From assembly GCA_028571685.1 (NCBI GenBank), contig CM053143.1, positions 136,558,829 to 136,622,828 of the forward strand: 64,000 nt of DNA, in the 5' to 3' direction. Positions 23,440-35,225 of this stretch are shown here, one piece after another; positions within the stretch are counted from its first letter, which is position 1, and the number at the start of each line of letters is the position of its first letter. The DNA comes from Heterohyrax brucei (lineage: Eukaryota; Chordata; Mammalia; Hyracoidea; Procaviidae). A program made the translations under genes and the position numbers. The notes beneath the pieces were generated by a model. That model ran no database searches. It was not told the origin of the DNA and saw only the letters and a list, made by a program, of their open reading frames with translations.

Positions 23440-24112
23440 TTAAAATAGATAGGTACCATATCACGAATAGACAGATCAGTGTTTTAGAAAGGAGGATCCT
23501 GAAACCAGTGTAAAAACTGTGACACTACGGGATATGACAAAGGCAGCATTTTGGGTCAAAGAAGAGAAGAATTTTTCAATGAATGGTTCTGAGAAACCTG
23601 GCTAGCCATCTGGAGAAAAGCAAAGCTATGTCTTTAGTAAATTTTTTAGCATAAAAACAAATTCCAAATGGAGAAAAGTGGCAACCTAAAAAGTGAAACT
23701 CTTAAATCACTAGAGAAATAAGTGTTGGAAAAAATAACAAATTTCAGAGTGAAAAAGGAAATAAAACCCTGAATTCACAAGAGTAATAAATGATTAAAAA
23801 ATATGCATGGAAAAAAACCTTTCAACAATATTTAAAAAACCAGAAATAATTGCAACATTTATGACAGCCTAAAAAGCTCTGTACTTCTTATAAGAACTTT
23901 TACAATACCACTAAAGAAACTATAAACAACATAAAAAAGAAAAAAGTAGACATAAACAGGCAGCTCACAGAAAAAACTTTTAAACATTAGAAGAGATAGT
24001 TGACTTCATTCATCGTTAAAGAAGTGCAAGTAAAAACAAGATGTTATTTTTCATCCACTACATTGGCTAAAAGTTGTATTTAGGACAACAAAAACTTGAA
24101 TTTTTTTTTTAA
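23440..24112 (+). mobile_element. Old L1 (L1M-like), ORF2 C-terminal region
   Basis: It resembles degenerate L1M text: 'acctggctagccatctggag' (23,597), 'aaattccaaatgga' (23,660), 'aacaggcagctcacag' (23,956) and 'gtaaaaacaagatgttattt' (24,029). No open frame survives. Confidence 0.65.
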
Positions 24113-24125
24113 GGACAGAAAGAAG

Positions 24126-24298
24126 AAATGCTACTGAGTAGATTCTGACTCCTGCAGACCCTGCAGGGTTTCCAAGACAGTACATCTCTACTGAAGTAGA
24201 CTGCCACATCTTTCTCTTGAGAAGCCACTAGTGGTTACAAACCATCAACCTTTCAGTTAGCAGTCGGCTTGCTTTAACCTCTATGGCACCAGGCCTCC
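24126..24298 (-). mobile_element. AfroSINE, type A-like, divergent
   Basis: It has the complement of the tail ('ctgagtagattctgactcc'), and of the head ('aacctttcagttagcagtcg', 'taacctctatggcacc'). Confidence 0.82.
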
Positions 24299-25169
24299 TT
24301 CTTACCATGTGGACATTTCTCTTGCAAGATAAATTTTCTAGTTTACTCAAAATAATCAAACTTTCCAGAACTAAAGATAAGCCAAGCCAGCCAAGTGCCG
24401 TCGATAAGGAGACACTTTTAAAACTGGCTAGGAATGAACAAAAAAACATGATCTACAAAGTAGAGTCAGTAAGACTATGCTTGAACTGCTCAGGATAAAC
24501 CATACGGGCAAGAAGGCAATGGGATGGTATACACAAAGCCTTGAAGGACAAATATTACCAGCCAAGGATTATATTTCCAGCAAAGCTATCTCTCAAATAT
24601 GATGGTGACGTTATTAGGACACATCCAGATAAATAGAAACTTAAGGAATCTGTGGAAACCAAACAAAAATTACAAGAAACATTAAAGGGAGCCCTTTGGT
24701 TAGAAAATCAATAACGTCAGGTAACAACTCAAGAACTGAGTGCAGAACAGAGCAACCAGATATCAACCCAGATAGAGAAATCACAAAAATAAATCAAAGG
24801 CAAACACTGAAAATAAGGAAACAGAGATGTCATTATGTAAACATTACAACAAAAAAAACAGGAACTTAAAAAATGTCATAGATCATTCATATGGAGAGGC
24901 AGTCAAGGTGATATAAAGAAACTAAAGACTGGTTTAAATTTAGAAAAGTAGGAGTAAATATTAAGGTAACCACAAAGAAAACTATCAGTCCTATATATCA
25001 AAACAAAACCAAGAAAAACATGAAGTCTCGGCAAATACAAACCATGAAAAATGAAAAAGTTGAAAAGAAAACACATAGATAAAAATGACTTAGCACAGAA
25101 AATTAAGTGGAACAAAGACATTGTGTACAATACATGAAAAAAAATCAAAACAACAGCACTAAACTGATA

Positions 25170-28100
25170 TCTATCAATATTATGCTGAATGTAAATGGAT
25201 TAAATGCACCAACAAAGAGAGAGAGAGTGGTAGACTGAATTTAAAAAAAAGATCCATCTATATACTGTCTACAGAAGGGAGATACATCTTAGACATAAAG
25301 ACTCAAACTAAAACTCAAAGGATGGAAAAGAATATATGAAGCAATCAACATTAAAAGAACAGCAGGAGTGGCAATATTAATTTCTGATGAAACAGGCTTT
25401 GAAGTAAAATCTAACACACTGGATAAGAAAAGACACTACATAATGATTAAAAACTCACTATTCCATATGAAATATTGATGTGCTCAATAACAAGTCTCCA
25501 AATTAGATAAAACAAACTCTAACTGCATCAAAAACAGAAATTGACAGCTCCACAATAATAGTAGCAGACTTCAGCTTACCACTTTTAGTGAAGGAAAAAC
25601 ATCTGCAAAAAAGCTCAGTGATGTCACAGAAAATCTATATGACACAATCAACCAACTTGACCTCATAGAAATATAAAGAACACTCCACCCAACAATGACC
25701 AAGTACACTTTCTTTTACAGTACACAAGGGACATTCTTCAGAATAGATCACATATTAGGCCATAATGCAAGCCTTAACAAAATTCAAAACATAGAAATAT
25801 TAAAAAGCATCTTTTCAGGTCATAAAGCTATAAATGTAGAAACCAGTATCATAAAAGCCAGCCAGCCAAGTGCCATTGAGTCGAATCAGACTCAGCAAGG
25901 AAGAAAAAAAAGAATCAAACACATGGAAACAGAACAATACCTTGTTCAAAACCAAGTGGGTTATAGAAGAAATCAAGGATGGATCAAAGAAATTCATAGA
26001 ATTAAATGAGAATGAAAACACATCCTACCAGAACGATTGGGACAGAAGAAAAGTAGTGCTCAGAGGTCAATTTAGCCCAATAAATGCGCACATCAAAAAG
26101 AAGACATAGCTGAAATCAAAGCATTAATACCACAACTCGAATGACAAAGAACAGCAAAAGAAGACCTAGGTACCAGAAGAAAGCAAATAATAAAAATTAG
26201 AGTAGAACTAAATGATTTAGGGAAAAGAAAAAACAATTGAAATAGTTAAGAAGACCCAAAGCTGATTTCTTGTTTACTTATTTGTCTATCTGTCTCACTA
26301 TCGATTTATTTATTTATTGTGATTGAGTGAAGATGTGCAATCCAGTTTACATTTGCATGTCCGCCTATGTGTAGCTCCTACTGCTCTCCTTGCCCAGTGA
26401 CAGCACACTCCTCTTTTCTGTTCTATACATGTCATATCCTTTTAACAATCTCCTGTCCCCTATTCTACACTATTTATTGGTGAAAGTTTCAACACACAAG
26501 CAGGACTTAACAGTATTAAATATTTATGCACTCAGTACTACAGCATCTAAATATGTAGAACAAACACTGACTACATTAAAAAAAATGAGATAGACCCCTT
26601 CACAATAATAGTGAGAGATTTCAACACCCCACTTTCAGTATTTGACAGATCTTCTAGAAAAAAGCTCAATAAAGACACAGAAGATCATATTGCAACAATT
26701 AACCAACTAGACCTCTTCAACATATACAGAACCTTCTATCCATCAGCAGATAATTATACCTTCTTCTCCAGTGCACATGGAACATTTTCCAGAATAGACC
26801 ATTTGTTAGGATATAAAGCAAATCTCAACAAAATCCACACGCTTGAATCACTACAAAGCATCTTCTCAGACCATAAAGCTATAAAAGTGGAAATCAATAG
26901 CAGAAAAAACATAGACAGAAATTGGAACTCATGGATTTCTTAAGAAGATCAATGAAGCTGACAAACCACTGGCCAAACTGACAAAAGAAGAATAGAAAGG
27001 GAAGCAAATAACTCAAATAAGAAATGAGATGGTCAATATCACAACAGACCCAACTGAAATTTAAAAAAATCAAAACAGAATACTATGAAAATTGTACTCC
27101 AACAAATTTGAAAACCTAGAAGAAATGGACAGATTTCTAGAAACACACAACTTAACGACCACAGAGGTAGAACAACAAAACAAACCCATCATGAAAGGAG
27201 AGATTAAAAAGGCAGTTTAAAAACTTCTAACCAAAAAAAGCTCTTGCTCTGACAGCAGCACTGGAAAAGTCTACCAAACTTTTAGAGAAGACTTAACATC
27301 ATTCTTACTCAAGGTATTACAGAGCTTAGAAAAGGATGAAATACTGGAAATTCATTCTATGAACTAGCATAAAGGCCAAAACCAGGTAAAGACAGCACAA
27401 AAAAGGAAAATTACGGACCAATATCTCTCACGAACTCACATGCAAAAGTCCTCAACAAAATTCCAGCCAACAGAATTCAACAACATATCAAAAGAATAAT
27501 TTATCAGGATGAAATAGGATTCATAGCAGGGATGCAGGGATGGTTCAGCATTAGAGAAACAATCCATGTAATCAACCACATAAATAAAACAAATACAAGA
27601 GCCACTTGATTTTATCAATTGATGTAGAAAAGACATTTGACAAAGTCTAACACTCACTCATGTCAAAAACTCTCAGCAAAATAGGAATAGAAGGAAAGTC
27701 CTCAACATAATAAAGGACATTTGTACAAAGTCAATGGCCAACATCACCCTAAACGTAGATATTCTGAAATCATCCCCCTGGAGAATGGGAACCAGACAAA
27801 GTTGCCCTTTGCCACCACTATCATCCATCAACATGAGGGAGGTCCTAGCCTGAGCAATCAGACAAGATAAAAAAATAAGGGACATCCAAATTGGTAAGAA
27901 AGAAGTAAAAGTGTCTTTATTTGCAGATGATATGATCTTGTATACAGAAAACTCTAAAGAATTCACAAAAAAACTACTGGAACTAATAGAATAGTTCAGC
28001 AAAGTTTCAAAATACAAGATAAATGTACAAAAATCAGTTGGATGCCTCTACTCCAACAAAGAGAACATCAAAGAAGAAATCACCAAATCAATAACATTTA

Positions 28101-29560
28101 TAAAAAGCCCCCAAGAAGATAAAATAAGGAATAAATCTAACCAAGATGCAAAAGACCTATACAAAGAAAATTACAAGACACTACTGCAAAGAATCCAAAA
28201 GAGAAACATGTAAGTGGAGAAATCTCCCTTGCTCATGGATAGGAAGAGTCAACATCACGAAAATGTCTATTGTGCCCAAAGCCATCCATAGATAAAATGC
28301 AATTCCAATACAGATTCTAATGGATGAATAAATCACAGACTACATATGACAAAGAAAGAAGTTATAGATAAACAAAGCTCTACTGTAGAAGAAGAATAAA
28401 TTTGGAGCCCTCATACTACCTGACTTCAGAAACTATTGCATTGCCACAGTAGTCAAAACAGCCTGGTACTGGTACAAAAACAGATATATAAACCAATGAA
28501 ACAGAATTCAGAATACAGACATAAAGTCATCCACTTATTTGTGGCTGGTATTTGACAAAGGCTCCAATTCTGCAAACTTGGGAAAAGGCAGTCTCTTTAA
28601 CAAATGGTGTTGGCAAAACTAGATATCCATCTGCAAAAAAATGAAACAAGGCCCACATCTTGCACCATGGATAAGAACTAACTCAAAATGAATAAAAAAC
28701 CTGAATATAAGATATGAAACAATAAAGATCATGGTAGAAAAAATACAGACAATGCTGCAAGCCCAGTACACAGCATAAACAGAACATAGAACTTTAATAA
28801 CAATGTACAAACAGCATAAAATAGGTAACTGGAAACTCTTCAAAAGCCAAAGATCTCACTGATAGAGTGAAAAGACAACCTAACCTAAAGGCTGGGAAAA
28901 AATGTTGAATTTGACAAATTCTATCAGCATCTAATTTATAAAATCTACAACATACTGCAAAACCTCAACAACAAAAAGACAAATAACCCAGTTAAAAAAT
29001 TAGCAAAGGATATGAACAGACACTTCATCAAAGAGACATTCAGGTAGCTAACAAATACATGGAGAAATGCTCACACTCTACCCATTAGAGAAATTCAAAC
29101 AAAACTACAATCACATACCATCTCACCCCCACAAGGATTTTATTAATCCAGATAACAATAATAATAATATTAAATGTTGGAGACGCTGTGGAGAGACTGG
29201 AACATTTCTACACTGCTGGTGGGAATGTAAAAATGGTACAACTACATTGGAAATAGATTTGCTGCTTTCTTAAAAAAACAGAATTAGAAATACCATATCA
29301 TCCAGCAAGCCCACTTCTTGGAATGTATCCTAGAGAAATAAGGACTGTCACACAAATAGATGGACACCAATGATTATTGCAGTGCTGTCTACAATAACAA
29401 AAAGATGGAATCAACCTATGTGTCCATCAACGGATGAATGGATAAACATAGTATATTCAGACAATGGAATATTATGCAATGATAAAGAACAATGATGAAC
29501 TTGGGAAACATCTCAATACATGAAGGAAACTGGAGGGCATTATGCTAAGTGAAATTAGTT
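25170..29560 (+). pseudogene. L1 ORF2 remnant (endonuclease, RT, C-terminal domain)
   Basis: In order: the N-terminal start ('LNVNGLNAPTK'-like at 25,187), endonuclease ('FFRIDHILGH' at about 25,735), a break for the inserted L1, the fingers/palm region ('[19 protein letters not shown]' at 27,430), the intact FADD catalytic box at 27,920-27,931, thumb, and C-terminal blocks to 29,560. Many stops and frameshifts make it dead. The gene would encode the L1 replicase used for target-primed reverse transcription. Confidence 0.86.
26272..26933 (-). mobile_element. Twin-primed (5'-inverted) L1 insertion
   Basis: A 662-base insert flanked by the 8-mer 'gatttctt' at 26,264-26,271 and 26,934-26,941. 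Its left 190 bases are L1 3' UTR on the minus strand (compare 14,570-14,740), with a decayed A-tail facing left. Its right 465 bases are L1 endonuclease sequence on the plus strand ('SSAHGTFSRIDHLLGYK', 'SDHKAIK'). Relative to its own direction the 5' part is therefore inverted, with a large internal deletion at the junction (about 26,466). Confidence 0.82.
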
Positions 29561-30552
29561 ACAAAAGGACTCATTGTATGAGGTCATTATTATAAGGACT
29601 CAAGAAAAGGTTTAAACACAGAAGAAAATAGTCTCTGTTGATTACAAGGTTGGGGAAGAAAGGAGAGGGGTATTCATTAATTAGATAGTAAATAATAATT
29701 AAACTGTATAAAGGGAGGGATAACACATAGTAAAGAAGTCAGTACTAGATAAAACCAAAAACTAAGAAGTTTCCTAAGTATACCCAACACAAGGACAGAG
29801 TAGTAGGGACATGGATCTGGGACTATGGTTTCAGTAGATATCTATTATGTCAATTGACATAACAAAAATTTTTAAGAAAATTTTCTGCACTCCACTTTGG
29901 AGAGTGGCATTTGGGGTCTTAAAAGTTGACAAGTGGCTGTCTGAGAAGCATCAACTGGTCCCAATGTACCTGGAGCAGAGAGAAATGAAGGACATCAAAG
30001 ACATCAGGAAAATATGAGCCCTAGAGACAGAAAGGGCCATATAATCCAGAGACTATATCAGCATGAGACCAGAAGCACTAGATGGTACCCTAACAGGGAA
30101 AGTAACATACAGTCCCTGATGTAGTGGGAGTAAAATGGGTGTGCACAACTAGAACTCTATGAGAGAGACCAGACTTGATGGTCCAACAGATTGGAGGGTC
30201 CCCAGAAAATACAGCCTCCAGACTCTTTGTTAGCCTGTAACTGAAACAACTCCCGAGTCAACTCCTCAAAGATTGGACTGGAAGACCTAAAATGACACTG
30301 GCGAAGAGTGTGTTTCCTGGCTTGAGCAGATTGGGCAGCTTCTGTTCTGAGGCAAAATGAGAGGCAGAGCAGGACAGGAGCTGATTGAATGCACACAGGA
30401 AATACAGAAATACAGGGTGGAAAGGAGAAGTGTGCTGTTACAGGATGGGGAGAGCAGCTAGGGACGTAACAGTGTGTGTGAGGTTTTGTATCACAAATTA
30501 ACTTGGATTGTAAACTTTCACTGAGGGCACAAAAAAACTGTCTTTTAAAAGA

Positions 30553-30690
30553 TGGATCGACATGGCGGCAGCAGTGATGGGCTCAAGTGTAGCAACGATT
30601 TTGAGGATGTCGCAGGACCGGCTAGTGTTTTCTTTGGTTGTTGATAGGGTCACTATGAACCGGAACTGACTGGATGGCACCTAACAGTAG
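30553..30690 (+). mobile_element. RTE 3' tail fragment
   Basis: It has 'gtagcaacgattttgaggatg', 'gcaggaccgg' and the closing 'actggatggcacctaacag', equal to the last 140 bases of the local RTE family. Confidence 0.8.
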
Positions 30691-30959
30691 GAACTTCCTT
30701 TTGGTTATATTTTATCTTTGCAAAGCGAGGTTCCCAGCGTTGCTGTGATCAACAGCAAGATCATGAAAAGAGGCATGAAACAGGAAATGAAGGTGGTGGC
30801 TTCCAACGTTTGAAGAGTCATGTGGTGCTCAACAGGTGTACACTTCCCTGTGCTAAGTGATTGCAAATGTTTAAAGATGAACTATAAACACTACTTTGGG
30901 GGGACGGAAAGAGGAGATTTCACTGGAAAGCAGACAAGAATCATCTTAGGGGGAAGGAA

Positions 30960-31132
30960 GGATGAAACAAAACACAAGGGAAGTCAGCAAAACCAAAAGT
31001 TAAACCGCTTCCTGAACAAAGCCAAGCACTTAACAGGGTAGCTGATGCAAGGGTGGAGACCACGGCTTCAGGAGACATCAAGGTCAACTGTCACAACAAA
31101 GCTTATTAGGAAAATGTTCTGCATCCTACTTT
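30960..31132 (+). mobile_element. L1 3' UTR fragment
   Basis: It matches the text at 29,735-29,900 of the long L1: 'aaaccaaaagttaaacc', 'cttcctgaacaaagcc', then 'tgttctgcatcctactt'. Both ends are truncated. Confidence 0.6.
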
Positions 31133-31689
31133 AAAAATATTATTTTTTCTTTCAATTTATGCCTTTTATCTTTGCAAATGGGTACACAGTGTTGGGGCAG
31201 AGTCTCATGTTTTTGCACACCTTGCAAGCAAAGGCACTGACTGCCTTTGCTCCAGACTATTTTTTCAACAATGTCTGTGCAGCTAATAGCCTTGGAAGGC
31301 AGAGCTCCTTGGAGTAAAGAGCGAATCTGTTCACTGCCCAATATAAAACCGATGATGTCTCCTGCCAGGAAAAAGACCCGATAGGCTTACTGACTATTAT
31401 AAAATGGTCAGATTATGAAAGCTTAGAAAGATGATTCAAGTTCTTTGTTGTAAGGTAACCTATTATGTGTGCAGATGTCACATAGGTCTCTTGATATAAC
31501 CTCATAAGAACTGGGGCTCAGGAAACTGAAGCAAAATCAAATGATGACAACCTGTTATTGCTTTTGCTCTGAGTAAGAAAGTCTTTCATCTCTGAGCCAG
31601 GAATTTCATATCTTCTGCCAGCATCTATGGAACTGTGGCAGGCTAGCTTTGGGGCTTACCAAAAAAAAACAACATCTAGACAGTTCTAA
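31133..31689. other. No recognised feature
   Basis: A 71-codon minus frame at 31,126-31,341 has no recognisable motif. No repeat was identified. Confidence 0.4.
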
Positions 31690-31865
31690 TGCAGGGCAGT
31701 TCCACGTGTTTCAGAGTAGAACTGAGCTCTGCAGCATTTTCAACAGTTGTGATCTTTCAGAATTAGATTGCCAGGTTTTCTTCCAAAGATCCTCTGGGTG
31801 GTGGGAACTGCCACTGTTTTGTTTAGCAGCTGAGTACTTAACCATGTACACTACACAGGGACTTC
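31690..31865 (-). mobile_element. AfroSINE, type B
   Basis: It has the complement of 'tctactctgaaacacgtgg' (about 31,700), of the type B block (31,765-31,795) and of the head ('ttaaccatgtacactacac'). Confidence 0.75.
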
Positions 31866-32394
31866 ATGTGAGCTTACAAGCAGCAGATCTCATACCTTTC
31901 ACTGTTATAGACACTGAGTTGTTAGGACCTAAGTATTTATTAAGTTGTTTTGACCATGCTACTTACCAAACAGAACTGTTAGGTATTTCTTTTGGCTCTG
32001 GGGGAAGTTGTGATATGAGTACTGAGACACTGTGGATGACATGAACTGAAAAGTTTGTGAATCTGTGGCTCAGTGCCTTGTTTCATATGCATGTTTGAAG
32101 GTGAGACATGTCATTTCCCAGTTGGCAGGGAGAAGGAAAGGGAGAACCAAGACAGTTGTAATTTTTTAAAAGCAAAACCCAGGCACAAGCTACGCATACC
32201 TTTCTCCCATTCACATCCCACAGCTAAACTTAGTCACGTTGTCACAATCAGCAACATAGGAAACTGGGAAGAGTTATCGCTAATCAAGTTGGCAGTTCCC
32301 TATGTTGCTGATTGTGACAGTGTGACTAATGCCTAGCTGACATTTCCCTTGGTAATCTCGGCAGTTTTCTTCCTTCCTTACCCTCTCTTACAGG
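31866..32394. other. Unclassified, contains an inverted repeat
   Basis: No coding sequence was recognised. The notable content is the hairpin at 32,221-32,339, listed separately. Confidence 0.4.
32221..32339. repeat. Inverted repeat, 45-bp arms
   Basis: Left arm 32,221-32,265 and right arm 32,295-32,339 are complementary over about 45 bases with about five mismatches or single gaps, including a perfect 21-base core ('tgtcacaatcagcaacatag' plus one). The loop is about 30 bases. Transcribed, it would fold into a pre-miRNA-sized hairpin; alternatively it is a small DNA transposon made of its inverted ends. Confidence 0.8.
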
Positions 32395-32779
32395 TGCTAT
32401 ATTCTTTTCCTCAAATATGTGTTTGAATTCTAACCATTGTAGTTATATATGTAATCCCTTTGGGGAATAGAGTTTTAATTGCTATGTTAATTAGATCATA
32501 CCCAAGTAATGTGGGTTCTAAACCTAATCATTCTGACTTACAAAAAGAGCAGATTAGGTGCACAGACGTACACACAGGGAGTGGGGAGGAGAGAGGGACA
32601 TCCCTGCCACGTGAGTATTCTCTACAAGCCAGGCTCCAAGCGAACATCCTGGACTCCAAGGAAGAAATCCATACAGCTGAGACCGTAATTTGGACTTCTA
32701 GCCTCAGAACCCTGAGAAAATAGATGTCCTTTCTTTAAAGATATCCACAGTGGTATTCCTACTATAGCATCACTAGGAA
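32395..32779 (+). mobile_element. MaLR-like solo LTR
   Basis: It shows the MaLR-type layout: 'aatatgtgtttgaattctaac' (32,415), 'acacagggagtggggagg', 'gacttctagcctcagaac' (32,693) and 'gcatcactaggaaactaag' at the end. It differs from family X. Confidence 0.6.
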
Positions 32780-32787
32780 ACTAAGAA

Positions 32788-33158
32788 GGAGCTCTGGGGC
32801 ACAATGGGTAAGTGTTCTGCTGCTACTGGAAAGTTTGGCGGTTCAAACCCACCCAGCAAGTCCATGGAAACCCTGGTGACGTAGCAGTAAAGTGCTACAG
32901 CTGCTCATCAAAGGTTGCCAGTTCAAATCCACCAGGCATCTCTAGGAAACTCAATGGGACGGTCACTGTAGGTCATTATAGGTCAGAATAGATCTGACAG
33001 CAGCGGGTTTCCCTGTCCCTTGCCAGCAACTTCTCAGGAAAAAGACCTGTCCATCTGATCCCGTAAAGATAACTACATAGAAATTCCTGTGAGCGGTTCT
33101 GCTTTGTTATATGGTGTTGCTCTGAGTCAAAATTGATTAGACGGCACCTAACAACAAA
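32788..33158 (+). mobile_element. AfroSINE type B, interrupted by a type A copy
   Basis: Outer copy: head 32,788-32,859 ('ggagctctggggcacaatgg'), body 33,023-33,158 ('aaaaagacctgtccatctga', tail 'gattagacggcacctaacaa'). Inner copy: 32,860-33,022. The 7-mer 'ccagcaa' at 32,853-32,859 and 33,023-33,029 marks the target duplication of the inner one. Confidence 0.85.
32860..33022 (+). mobile_element. AfroSINE, type A, nested
   Basis: 'ggaaaccctggtgacgtagc' head, tail 'gaatagatctgacagcagc'. It lies inside the type B element. Confidence 0.85.
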
Positions 33159-33472
33159 AGGAAACTAAGACCTCCTCTTATGGCATCCTACCCTAAACTC
33201 AGTGGCCTGGGTGCCGTTATTGAGAATCTTTTCACTGGCCGACTTAGGGATACTTGGGTTCTTGTCATGGATGACAGGTCCTGGGATCTGCAATGTGCAG
33301 TCTTGGTCTTAGCACTCTTGGTGAAGTATGGAACAGTGAGTAGGGTGAAGACACCCTACTCCAGTTTACAGCAGAAGTTAATAAACCCTTTCTGCAGTAG
33401 CTACAGACAAGGTAGATTCAGGCTTTCATGAGCTTGACACTTACACAATTGGGGGGCCTTTTCTAAGAGAAG
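33159..33472. other. No recognised feature
   Basis: An 83-codon frame (33,180-33,431) has no known motif and looks like chance. Confidence 0.4.
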
Positions 33473-33689
33473 GAGAGCCCTGGTGCCAAAGTGGTTAAAC
33501 ACCAGGCTGCTAACCAAAAGGTCAGTGGTTTAAACTCACCAGCTGCTCTGCAAAAGAGAGATGTGGCAATCTGTTTCCATAAAGATTACAGCCTTGGAAA
33601 CCCTAAGTGGCAGTTCCCCTTTGTCCTATAAGGTGGCTATGTGTCAGAATTGACTTGACAGCAATGAGTTTGGGTTTCTTGGTTTTGGC
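33473..33689 (+). mobile_element. AfroSINE, long form
   Basis: 'gagagccctggtgccaaagt' head, 'gatgtggcaatctgtttcc' block, tail 'gaattgacttgacagcaatg'. Confidence 0.88.
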
Positions 33690-35074
33690 TTTCAGAGGAA
33701 GGGCATAGAATTACAAATACAAAATTAGGTATGAGTAAAGAACCTAAAATAAACTTTTATCTAGAAGGAGAAGAGAAATACTAGCAATTTTCAAATGTAA
33801 AAACCTGTGACAAATACCACCAAATCCAGAAAAAAATTACAGTATTTTTACTCATTTAGCCACCCAAAACTTTTTGGCATGACCAATTATTCTGATACAC
33901 ACACACACACACATACATGTGTGTGTGTGTGTGTATATATACAAAAGTAACCTGAATTGGAGACATACAGAAGAGAAATTTTAAAATTCTTGCTGTGTTG
34001 TGCTATACTGTAAAATTTTGTAATCAAATTACTCTATGCCTTATACTTACATTTATTTATTAATGGGTATGTGAACACTTGTTTCTTCAGTGCATTTCTG
34101 TATCTGGCAATTTTTTGTGCCTTTTTCATCTGGAACCAACAGACTTTGTCAGCACAAGGAGCATCAGATATGCTAAGAGGTGATCTGACATGACATGATG
34201 CGTAAGACACGTGACTTCACATACAGACATGCTTGCTGATGGAAATACTGCTGCATGTTTATGCCCATAAACACAGCCATAAACACAGGAACTAGGATCA
34301 GTTCTATTTTGGAGGGTCTCATAAAAAAATAAAAAAATACATAGTGCAGTTATAATTGTGTATATTCTACTATCAAGTATATCCCTCATAGCAGCAACTT
34401 TTAATTTTAACTGACACACGTGGGAATCAAATCCTCCACTTAAAATTCTATACATTTAACACATGGAAGAAGATTTCACAGACTAGCTTTTGGCTCCATA
34501 TATTTCAAATCTTATTTCTCTTCCATTATTTATAATATTTTGGGGACTGGGTACCATGCAACACACTCACACATGTTCATGTTAGGACACCAGGTAAGTT
34601 GTCACATTGAGGAGAAAGGGGGACAGAAGTATTTCTGGGGGCCATTCCCACTCCAAGAGGCAAAGTGATAGTCTCACTAAACATGGAAGTGAGTGAAAAC
34701 CACACAAGTATATGGCACTAAATCCAAACATGTATGCTCAACTCAACTTTACCTTAGCCAGATACCAAAAATGTCTACTGTGATTCATCACTAAATAGAA
34801 GAAAAGTGTTGATGAGAAAGTTTGAAAGATATGGTGATCTTTAACCAAGTGTTGCTAAATGATCTTCATTTTCCATACTTTTTAAAAACATATGACCATG
34901 TGAACATGTTGTTTGGGCTGCCTGTAGGGTCTTCGGTAAGAAAGATGCCAGTGACAAACCCTAAACCTTACAACCATTTAGCTTCTCCTGGCTACAGTTC
35001 TATCTTAAATGAAACAAAACAAAAAGCAAGATCTTCAAAAACCCAAGTATTATTTTGAGGTATTTTATACCTTA
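33690..35074. other. Mostly unrecognised; microsatellite at 33,896-33,943
   Basis: AT-rich DNA. A CA run passes directly into a TG run (listed separately). A 109-codon minus frame at 34,126-34,455 shows no known domain. Confidence 0.4.
33896..33943. repeat. Self-complementary (CA)n-(TG)n microsatellite
   Basis: About 20 bases of CA repeat, 'tacatg', then about 18 bases of TG repeat and a short TA run. The two halves are reverse complements, so the tract can form a hairpin or cruciform. Confidence 0.92.
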
Positions 35075-35225
35075 CAGAACTTTCATACTCATTATTATAT
35101 TTGATTCACAGAACAATCTTATAGGTAGGTCTTTAAGGCAGATACTAAAGTCTGGGGAAGTAAGATGAATTGCTCCAGGTAAGCAATACTTCCTGAATTC
35201 AAAATTAAAGTTCTCTGACTTAAGA
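35075..35225 (-). repeat. MIR or similar, weak
   Basis: The order of phrases resembles an antisense MIR ('tcacagaacaatcttatag', then 'gatactaaagtctggggaag'), but the core box is worn. Confidence 0.35.

Larger units (their letters stand above)
24300..30538 (+). mobile_element. Long L1 (LINE-1), degenerate, with nested L1 insert
   Basis: The nearest thing to a full L1 here. 24,300-25,170 is sequence upstream of ORF2 ('aagaaggcaatgggatgg' at 24,510), 25,170-29,560 is ORF2, 29,560-30,538 is 3' UTR with the family's closing phrase 'cttggattgtaaactttcac' (30,502-30,521). The 5' UTR and most of ORF1 are absent. AfroSINE crumbs lie at 24,375-24,400 and 25,858-25,890. It is interrupted at 26,272-26,933 by a rearranged L1. 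Confidence 0.88.

Noticed and set aside
26272-26933. Internal duplication of the host L1 endonuclease
   Set aside because: The 8-bp flanking duplication and the attached antisense 3' UTR fit a separate twin-primed insertion better.
33896-33943. CRISPR or regulatory palindrome
   Set aside because: It is a dinucleotide microsatellite; there are no spaced repeats.
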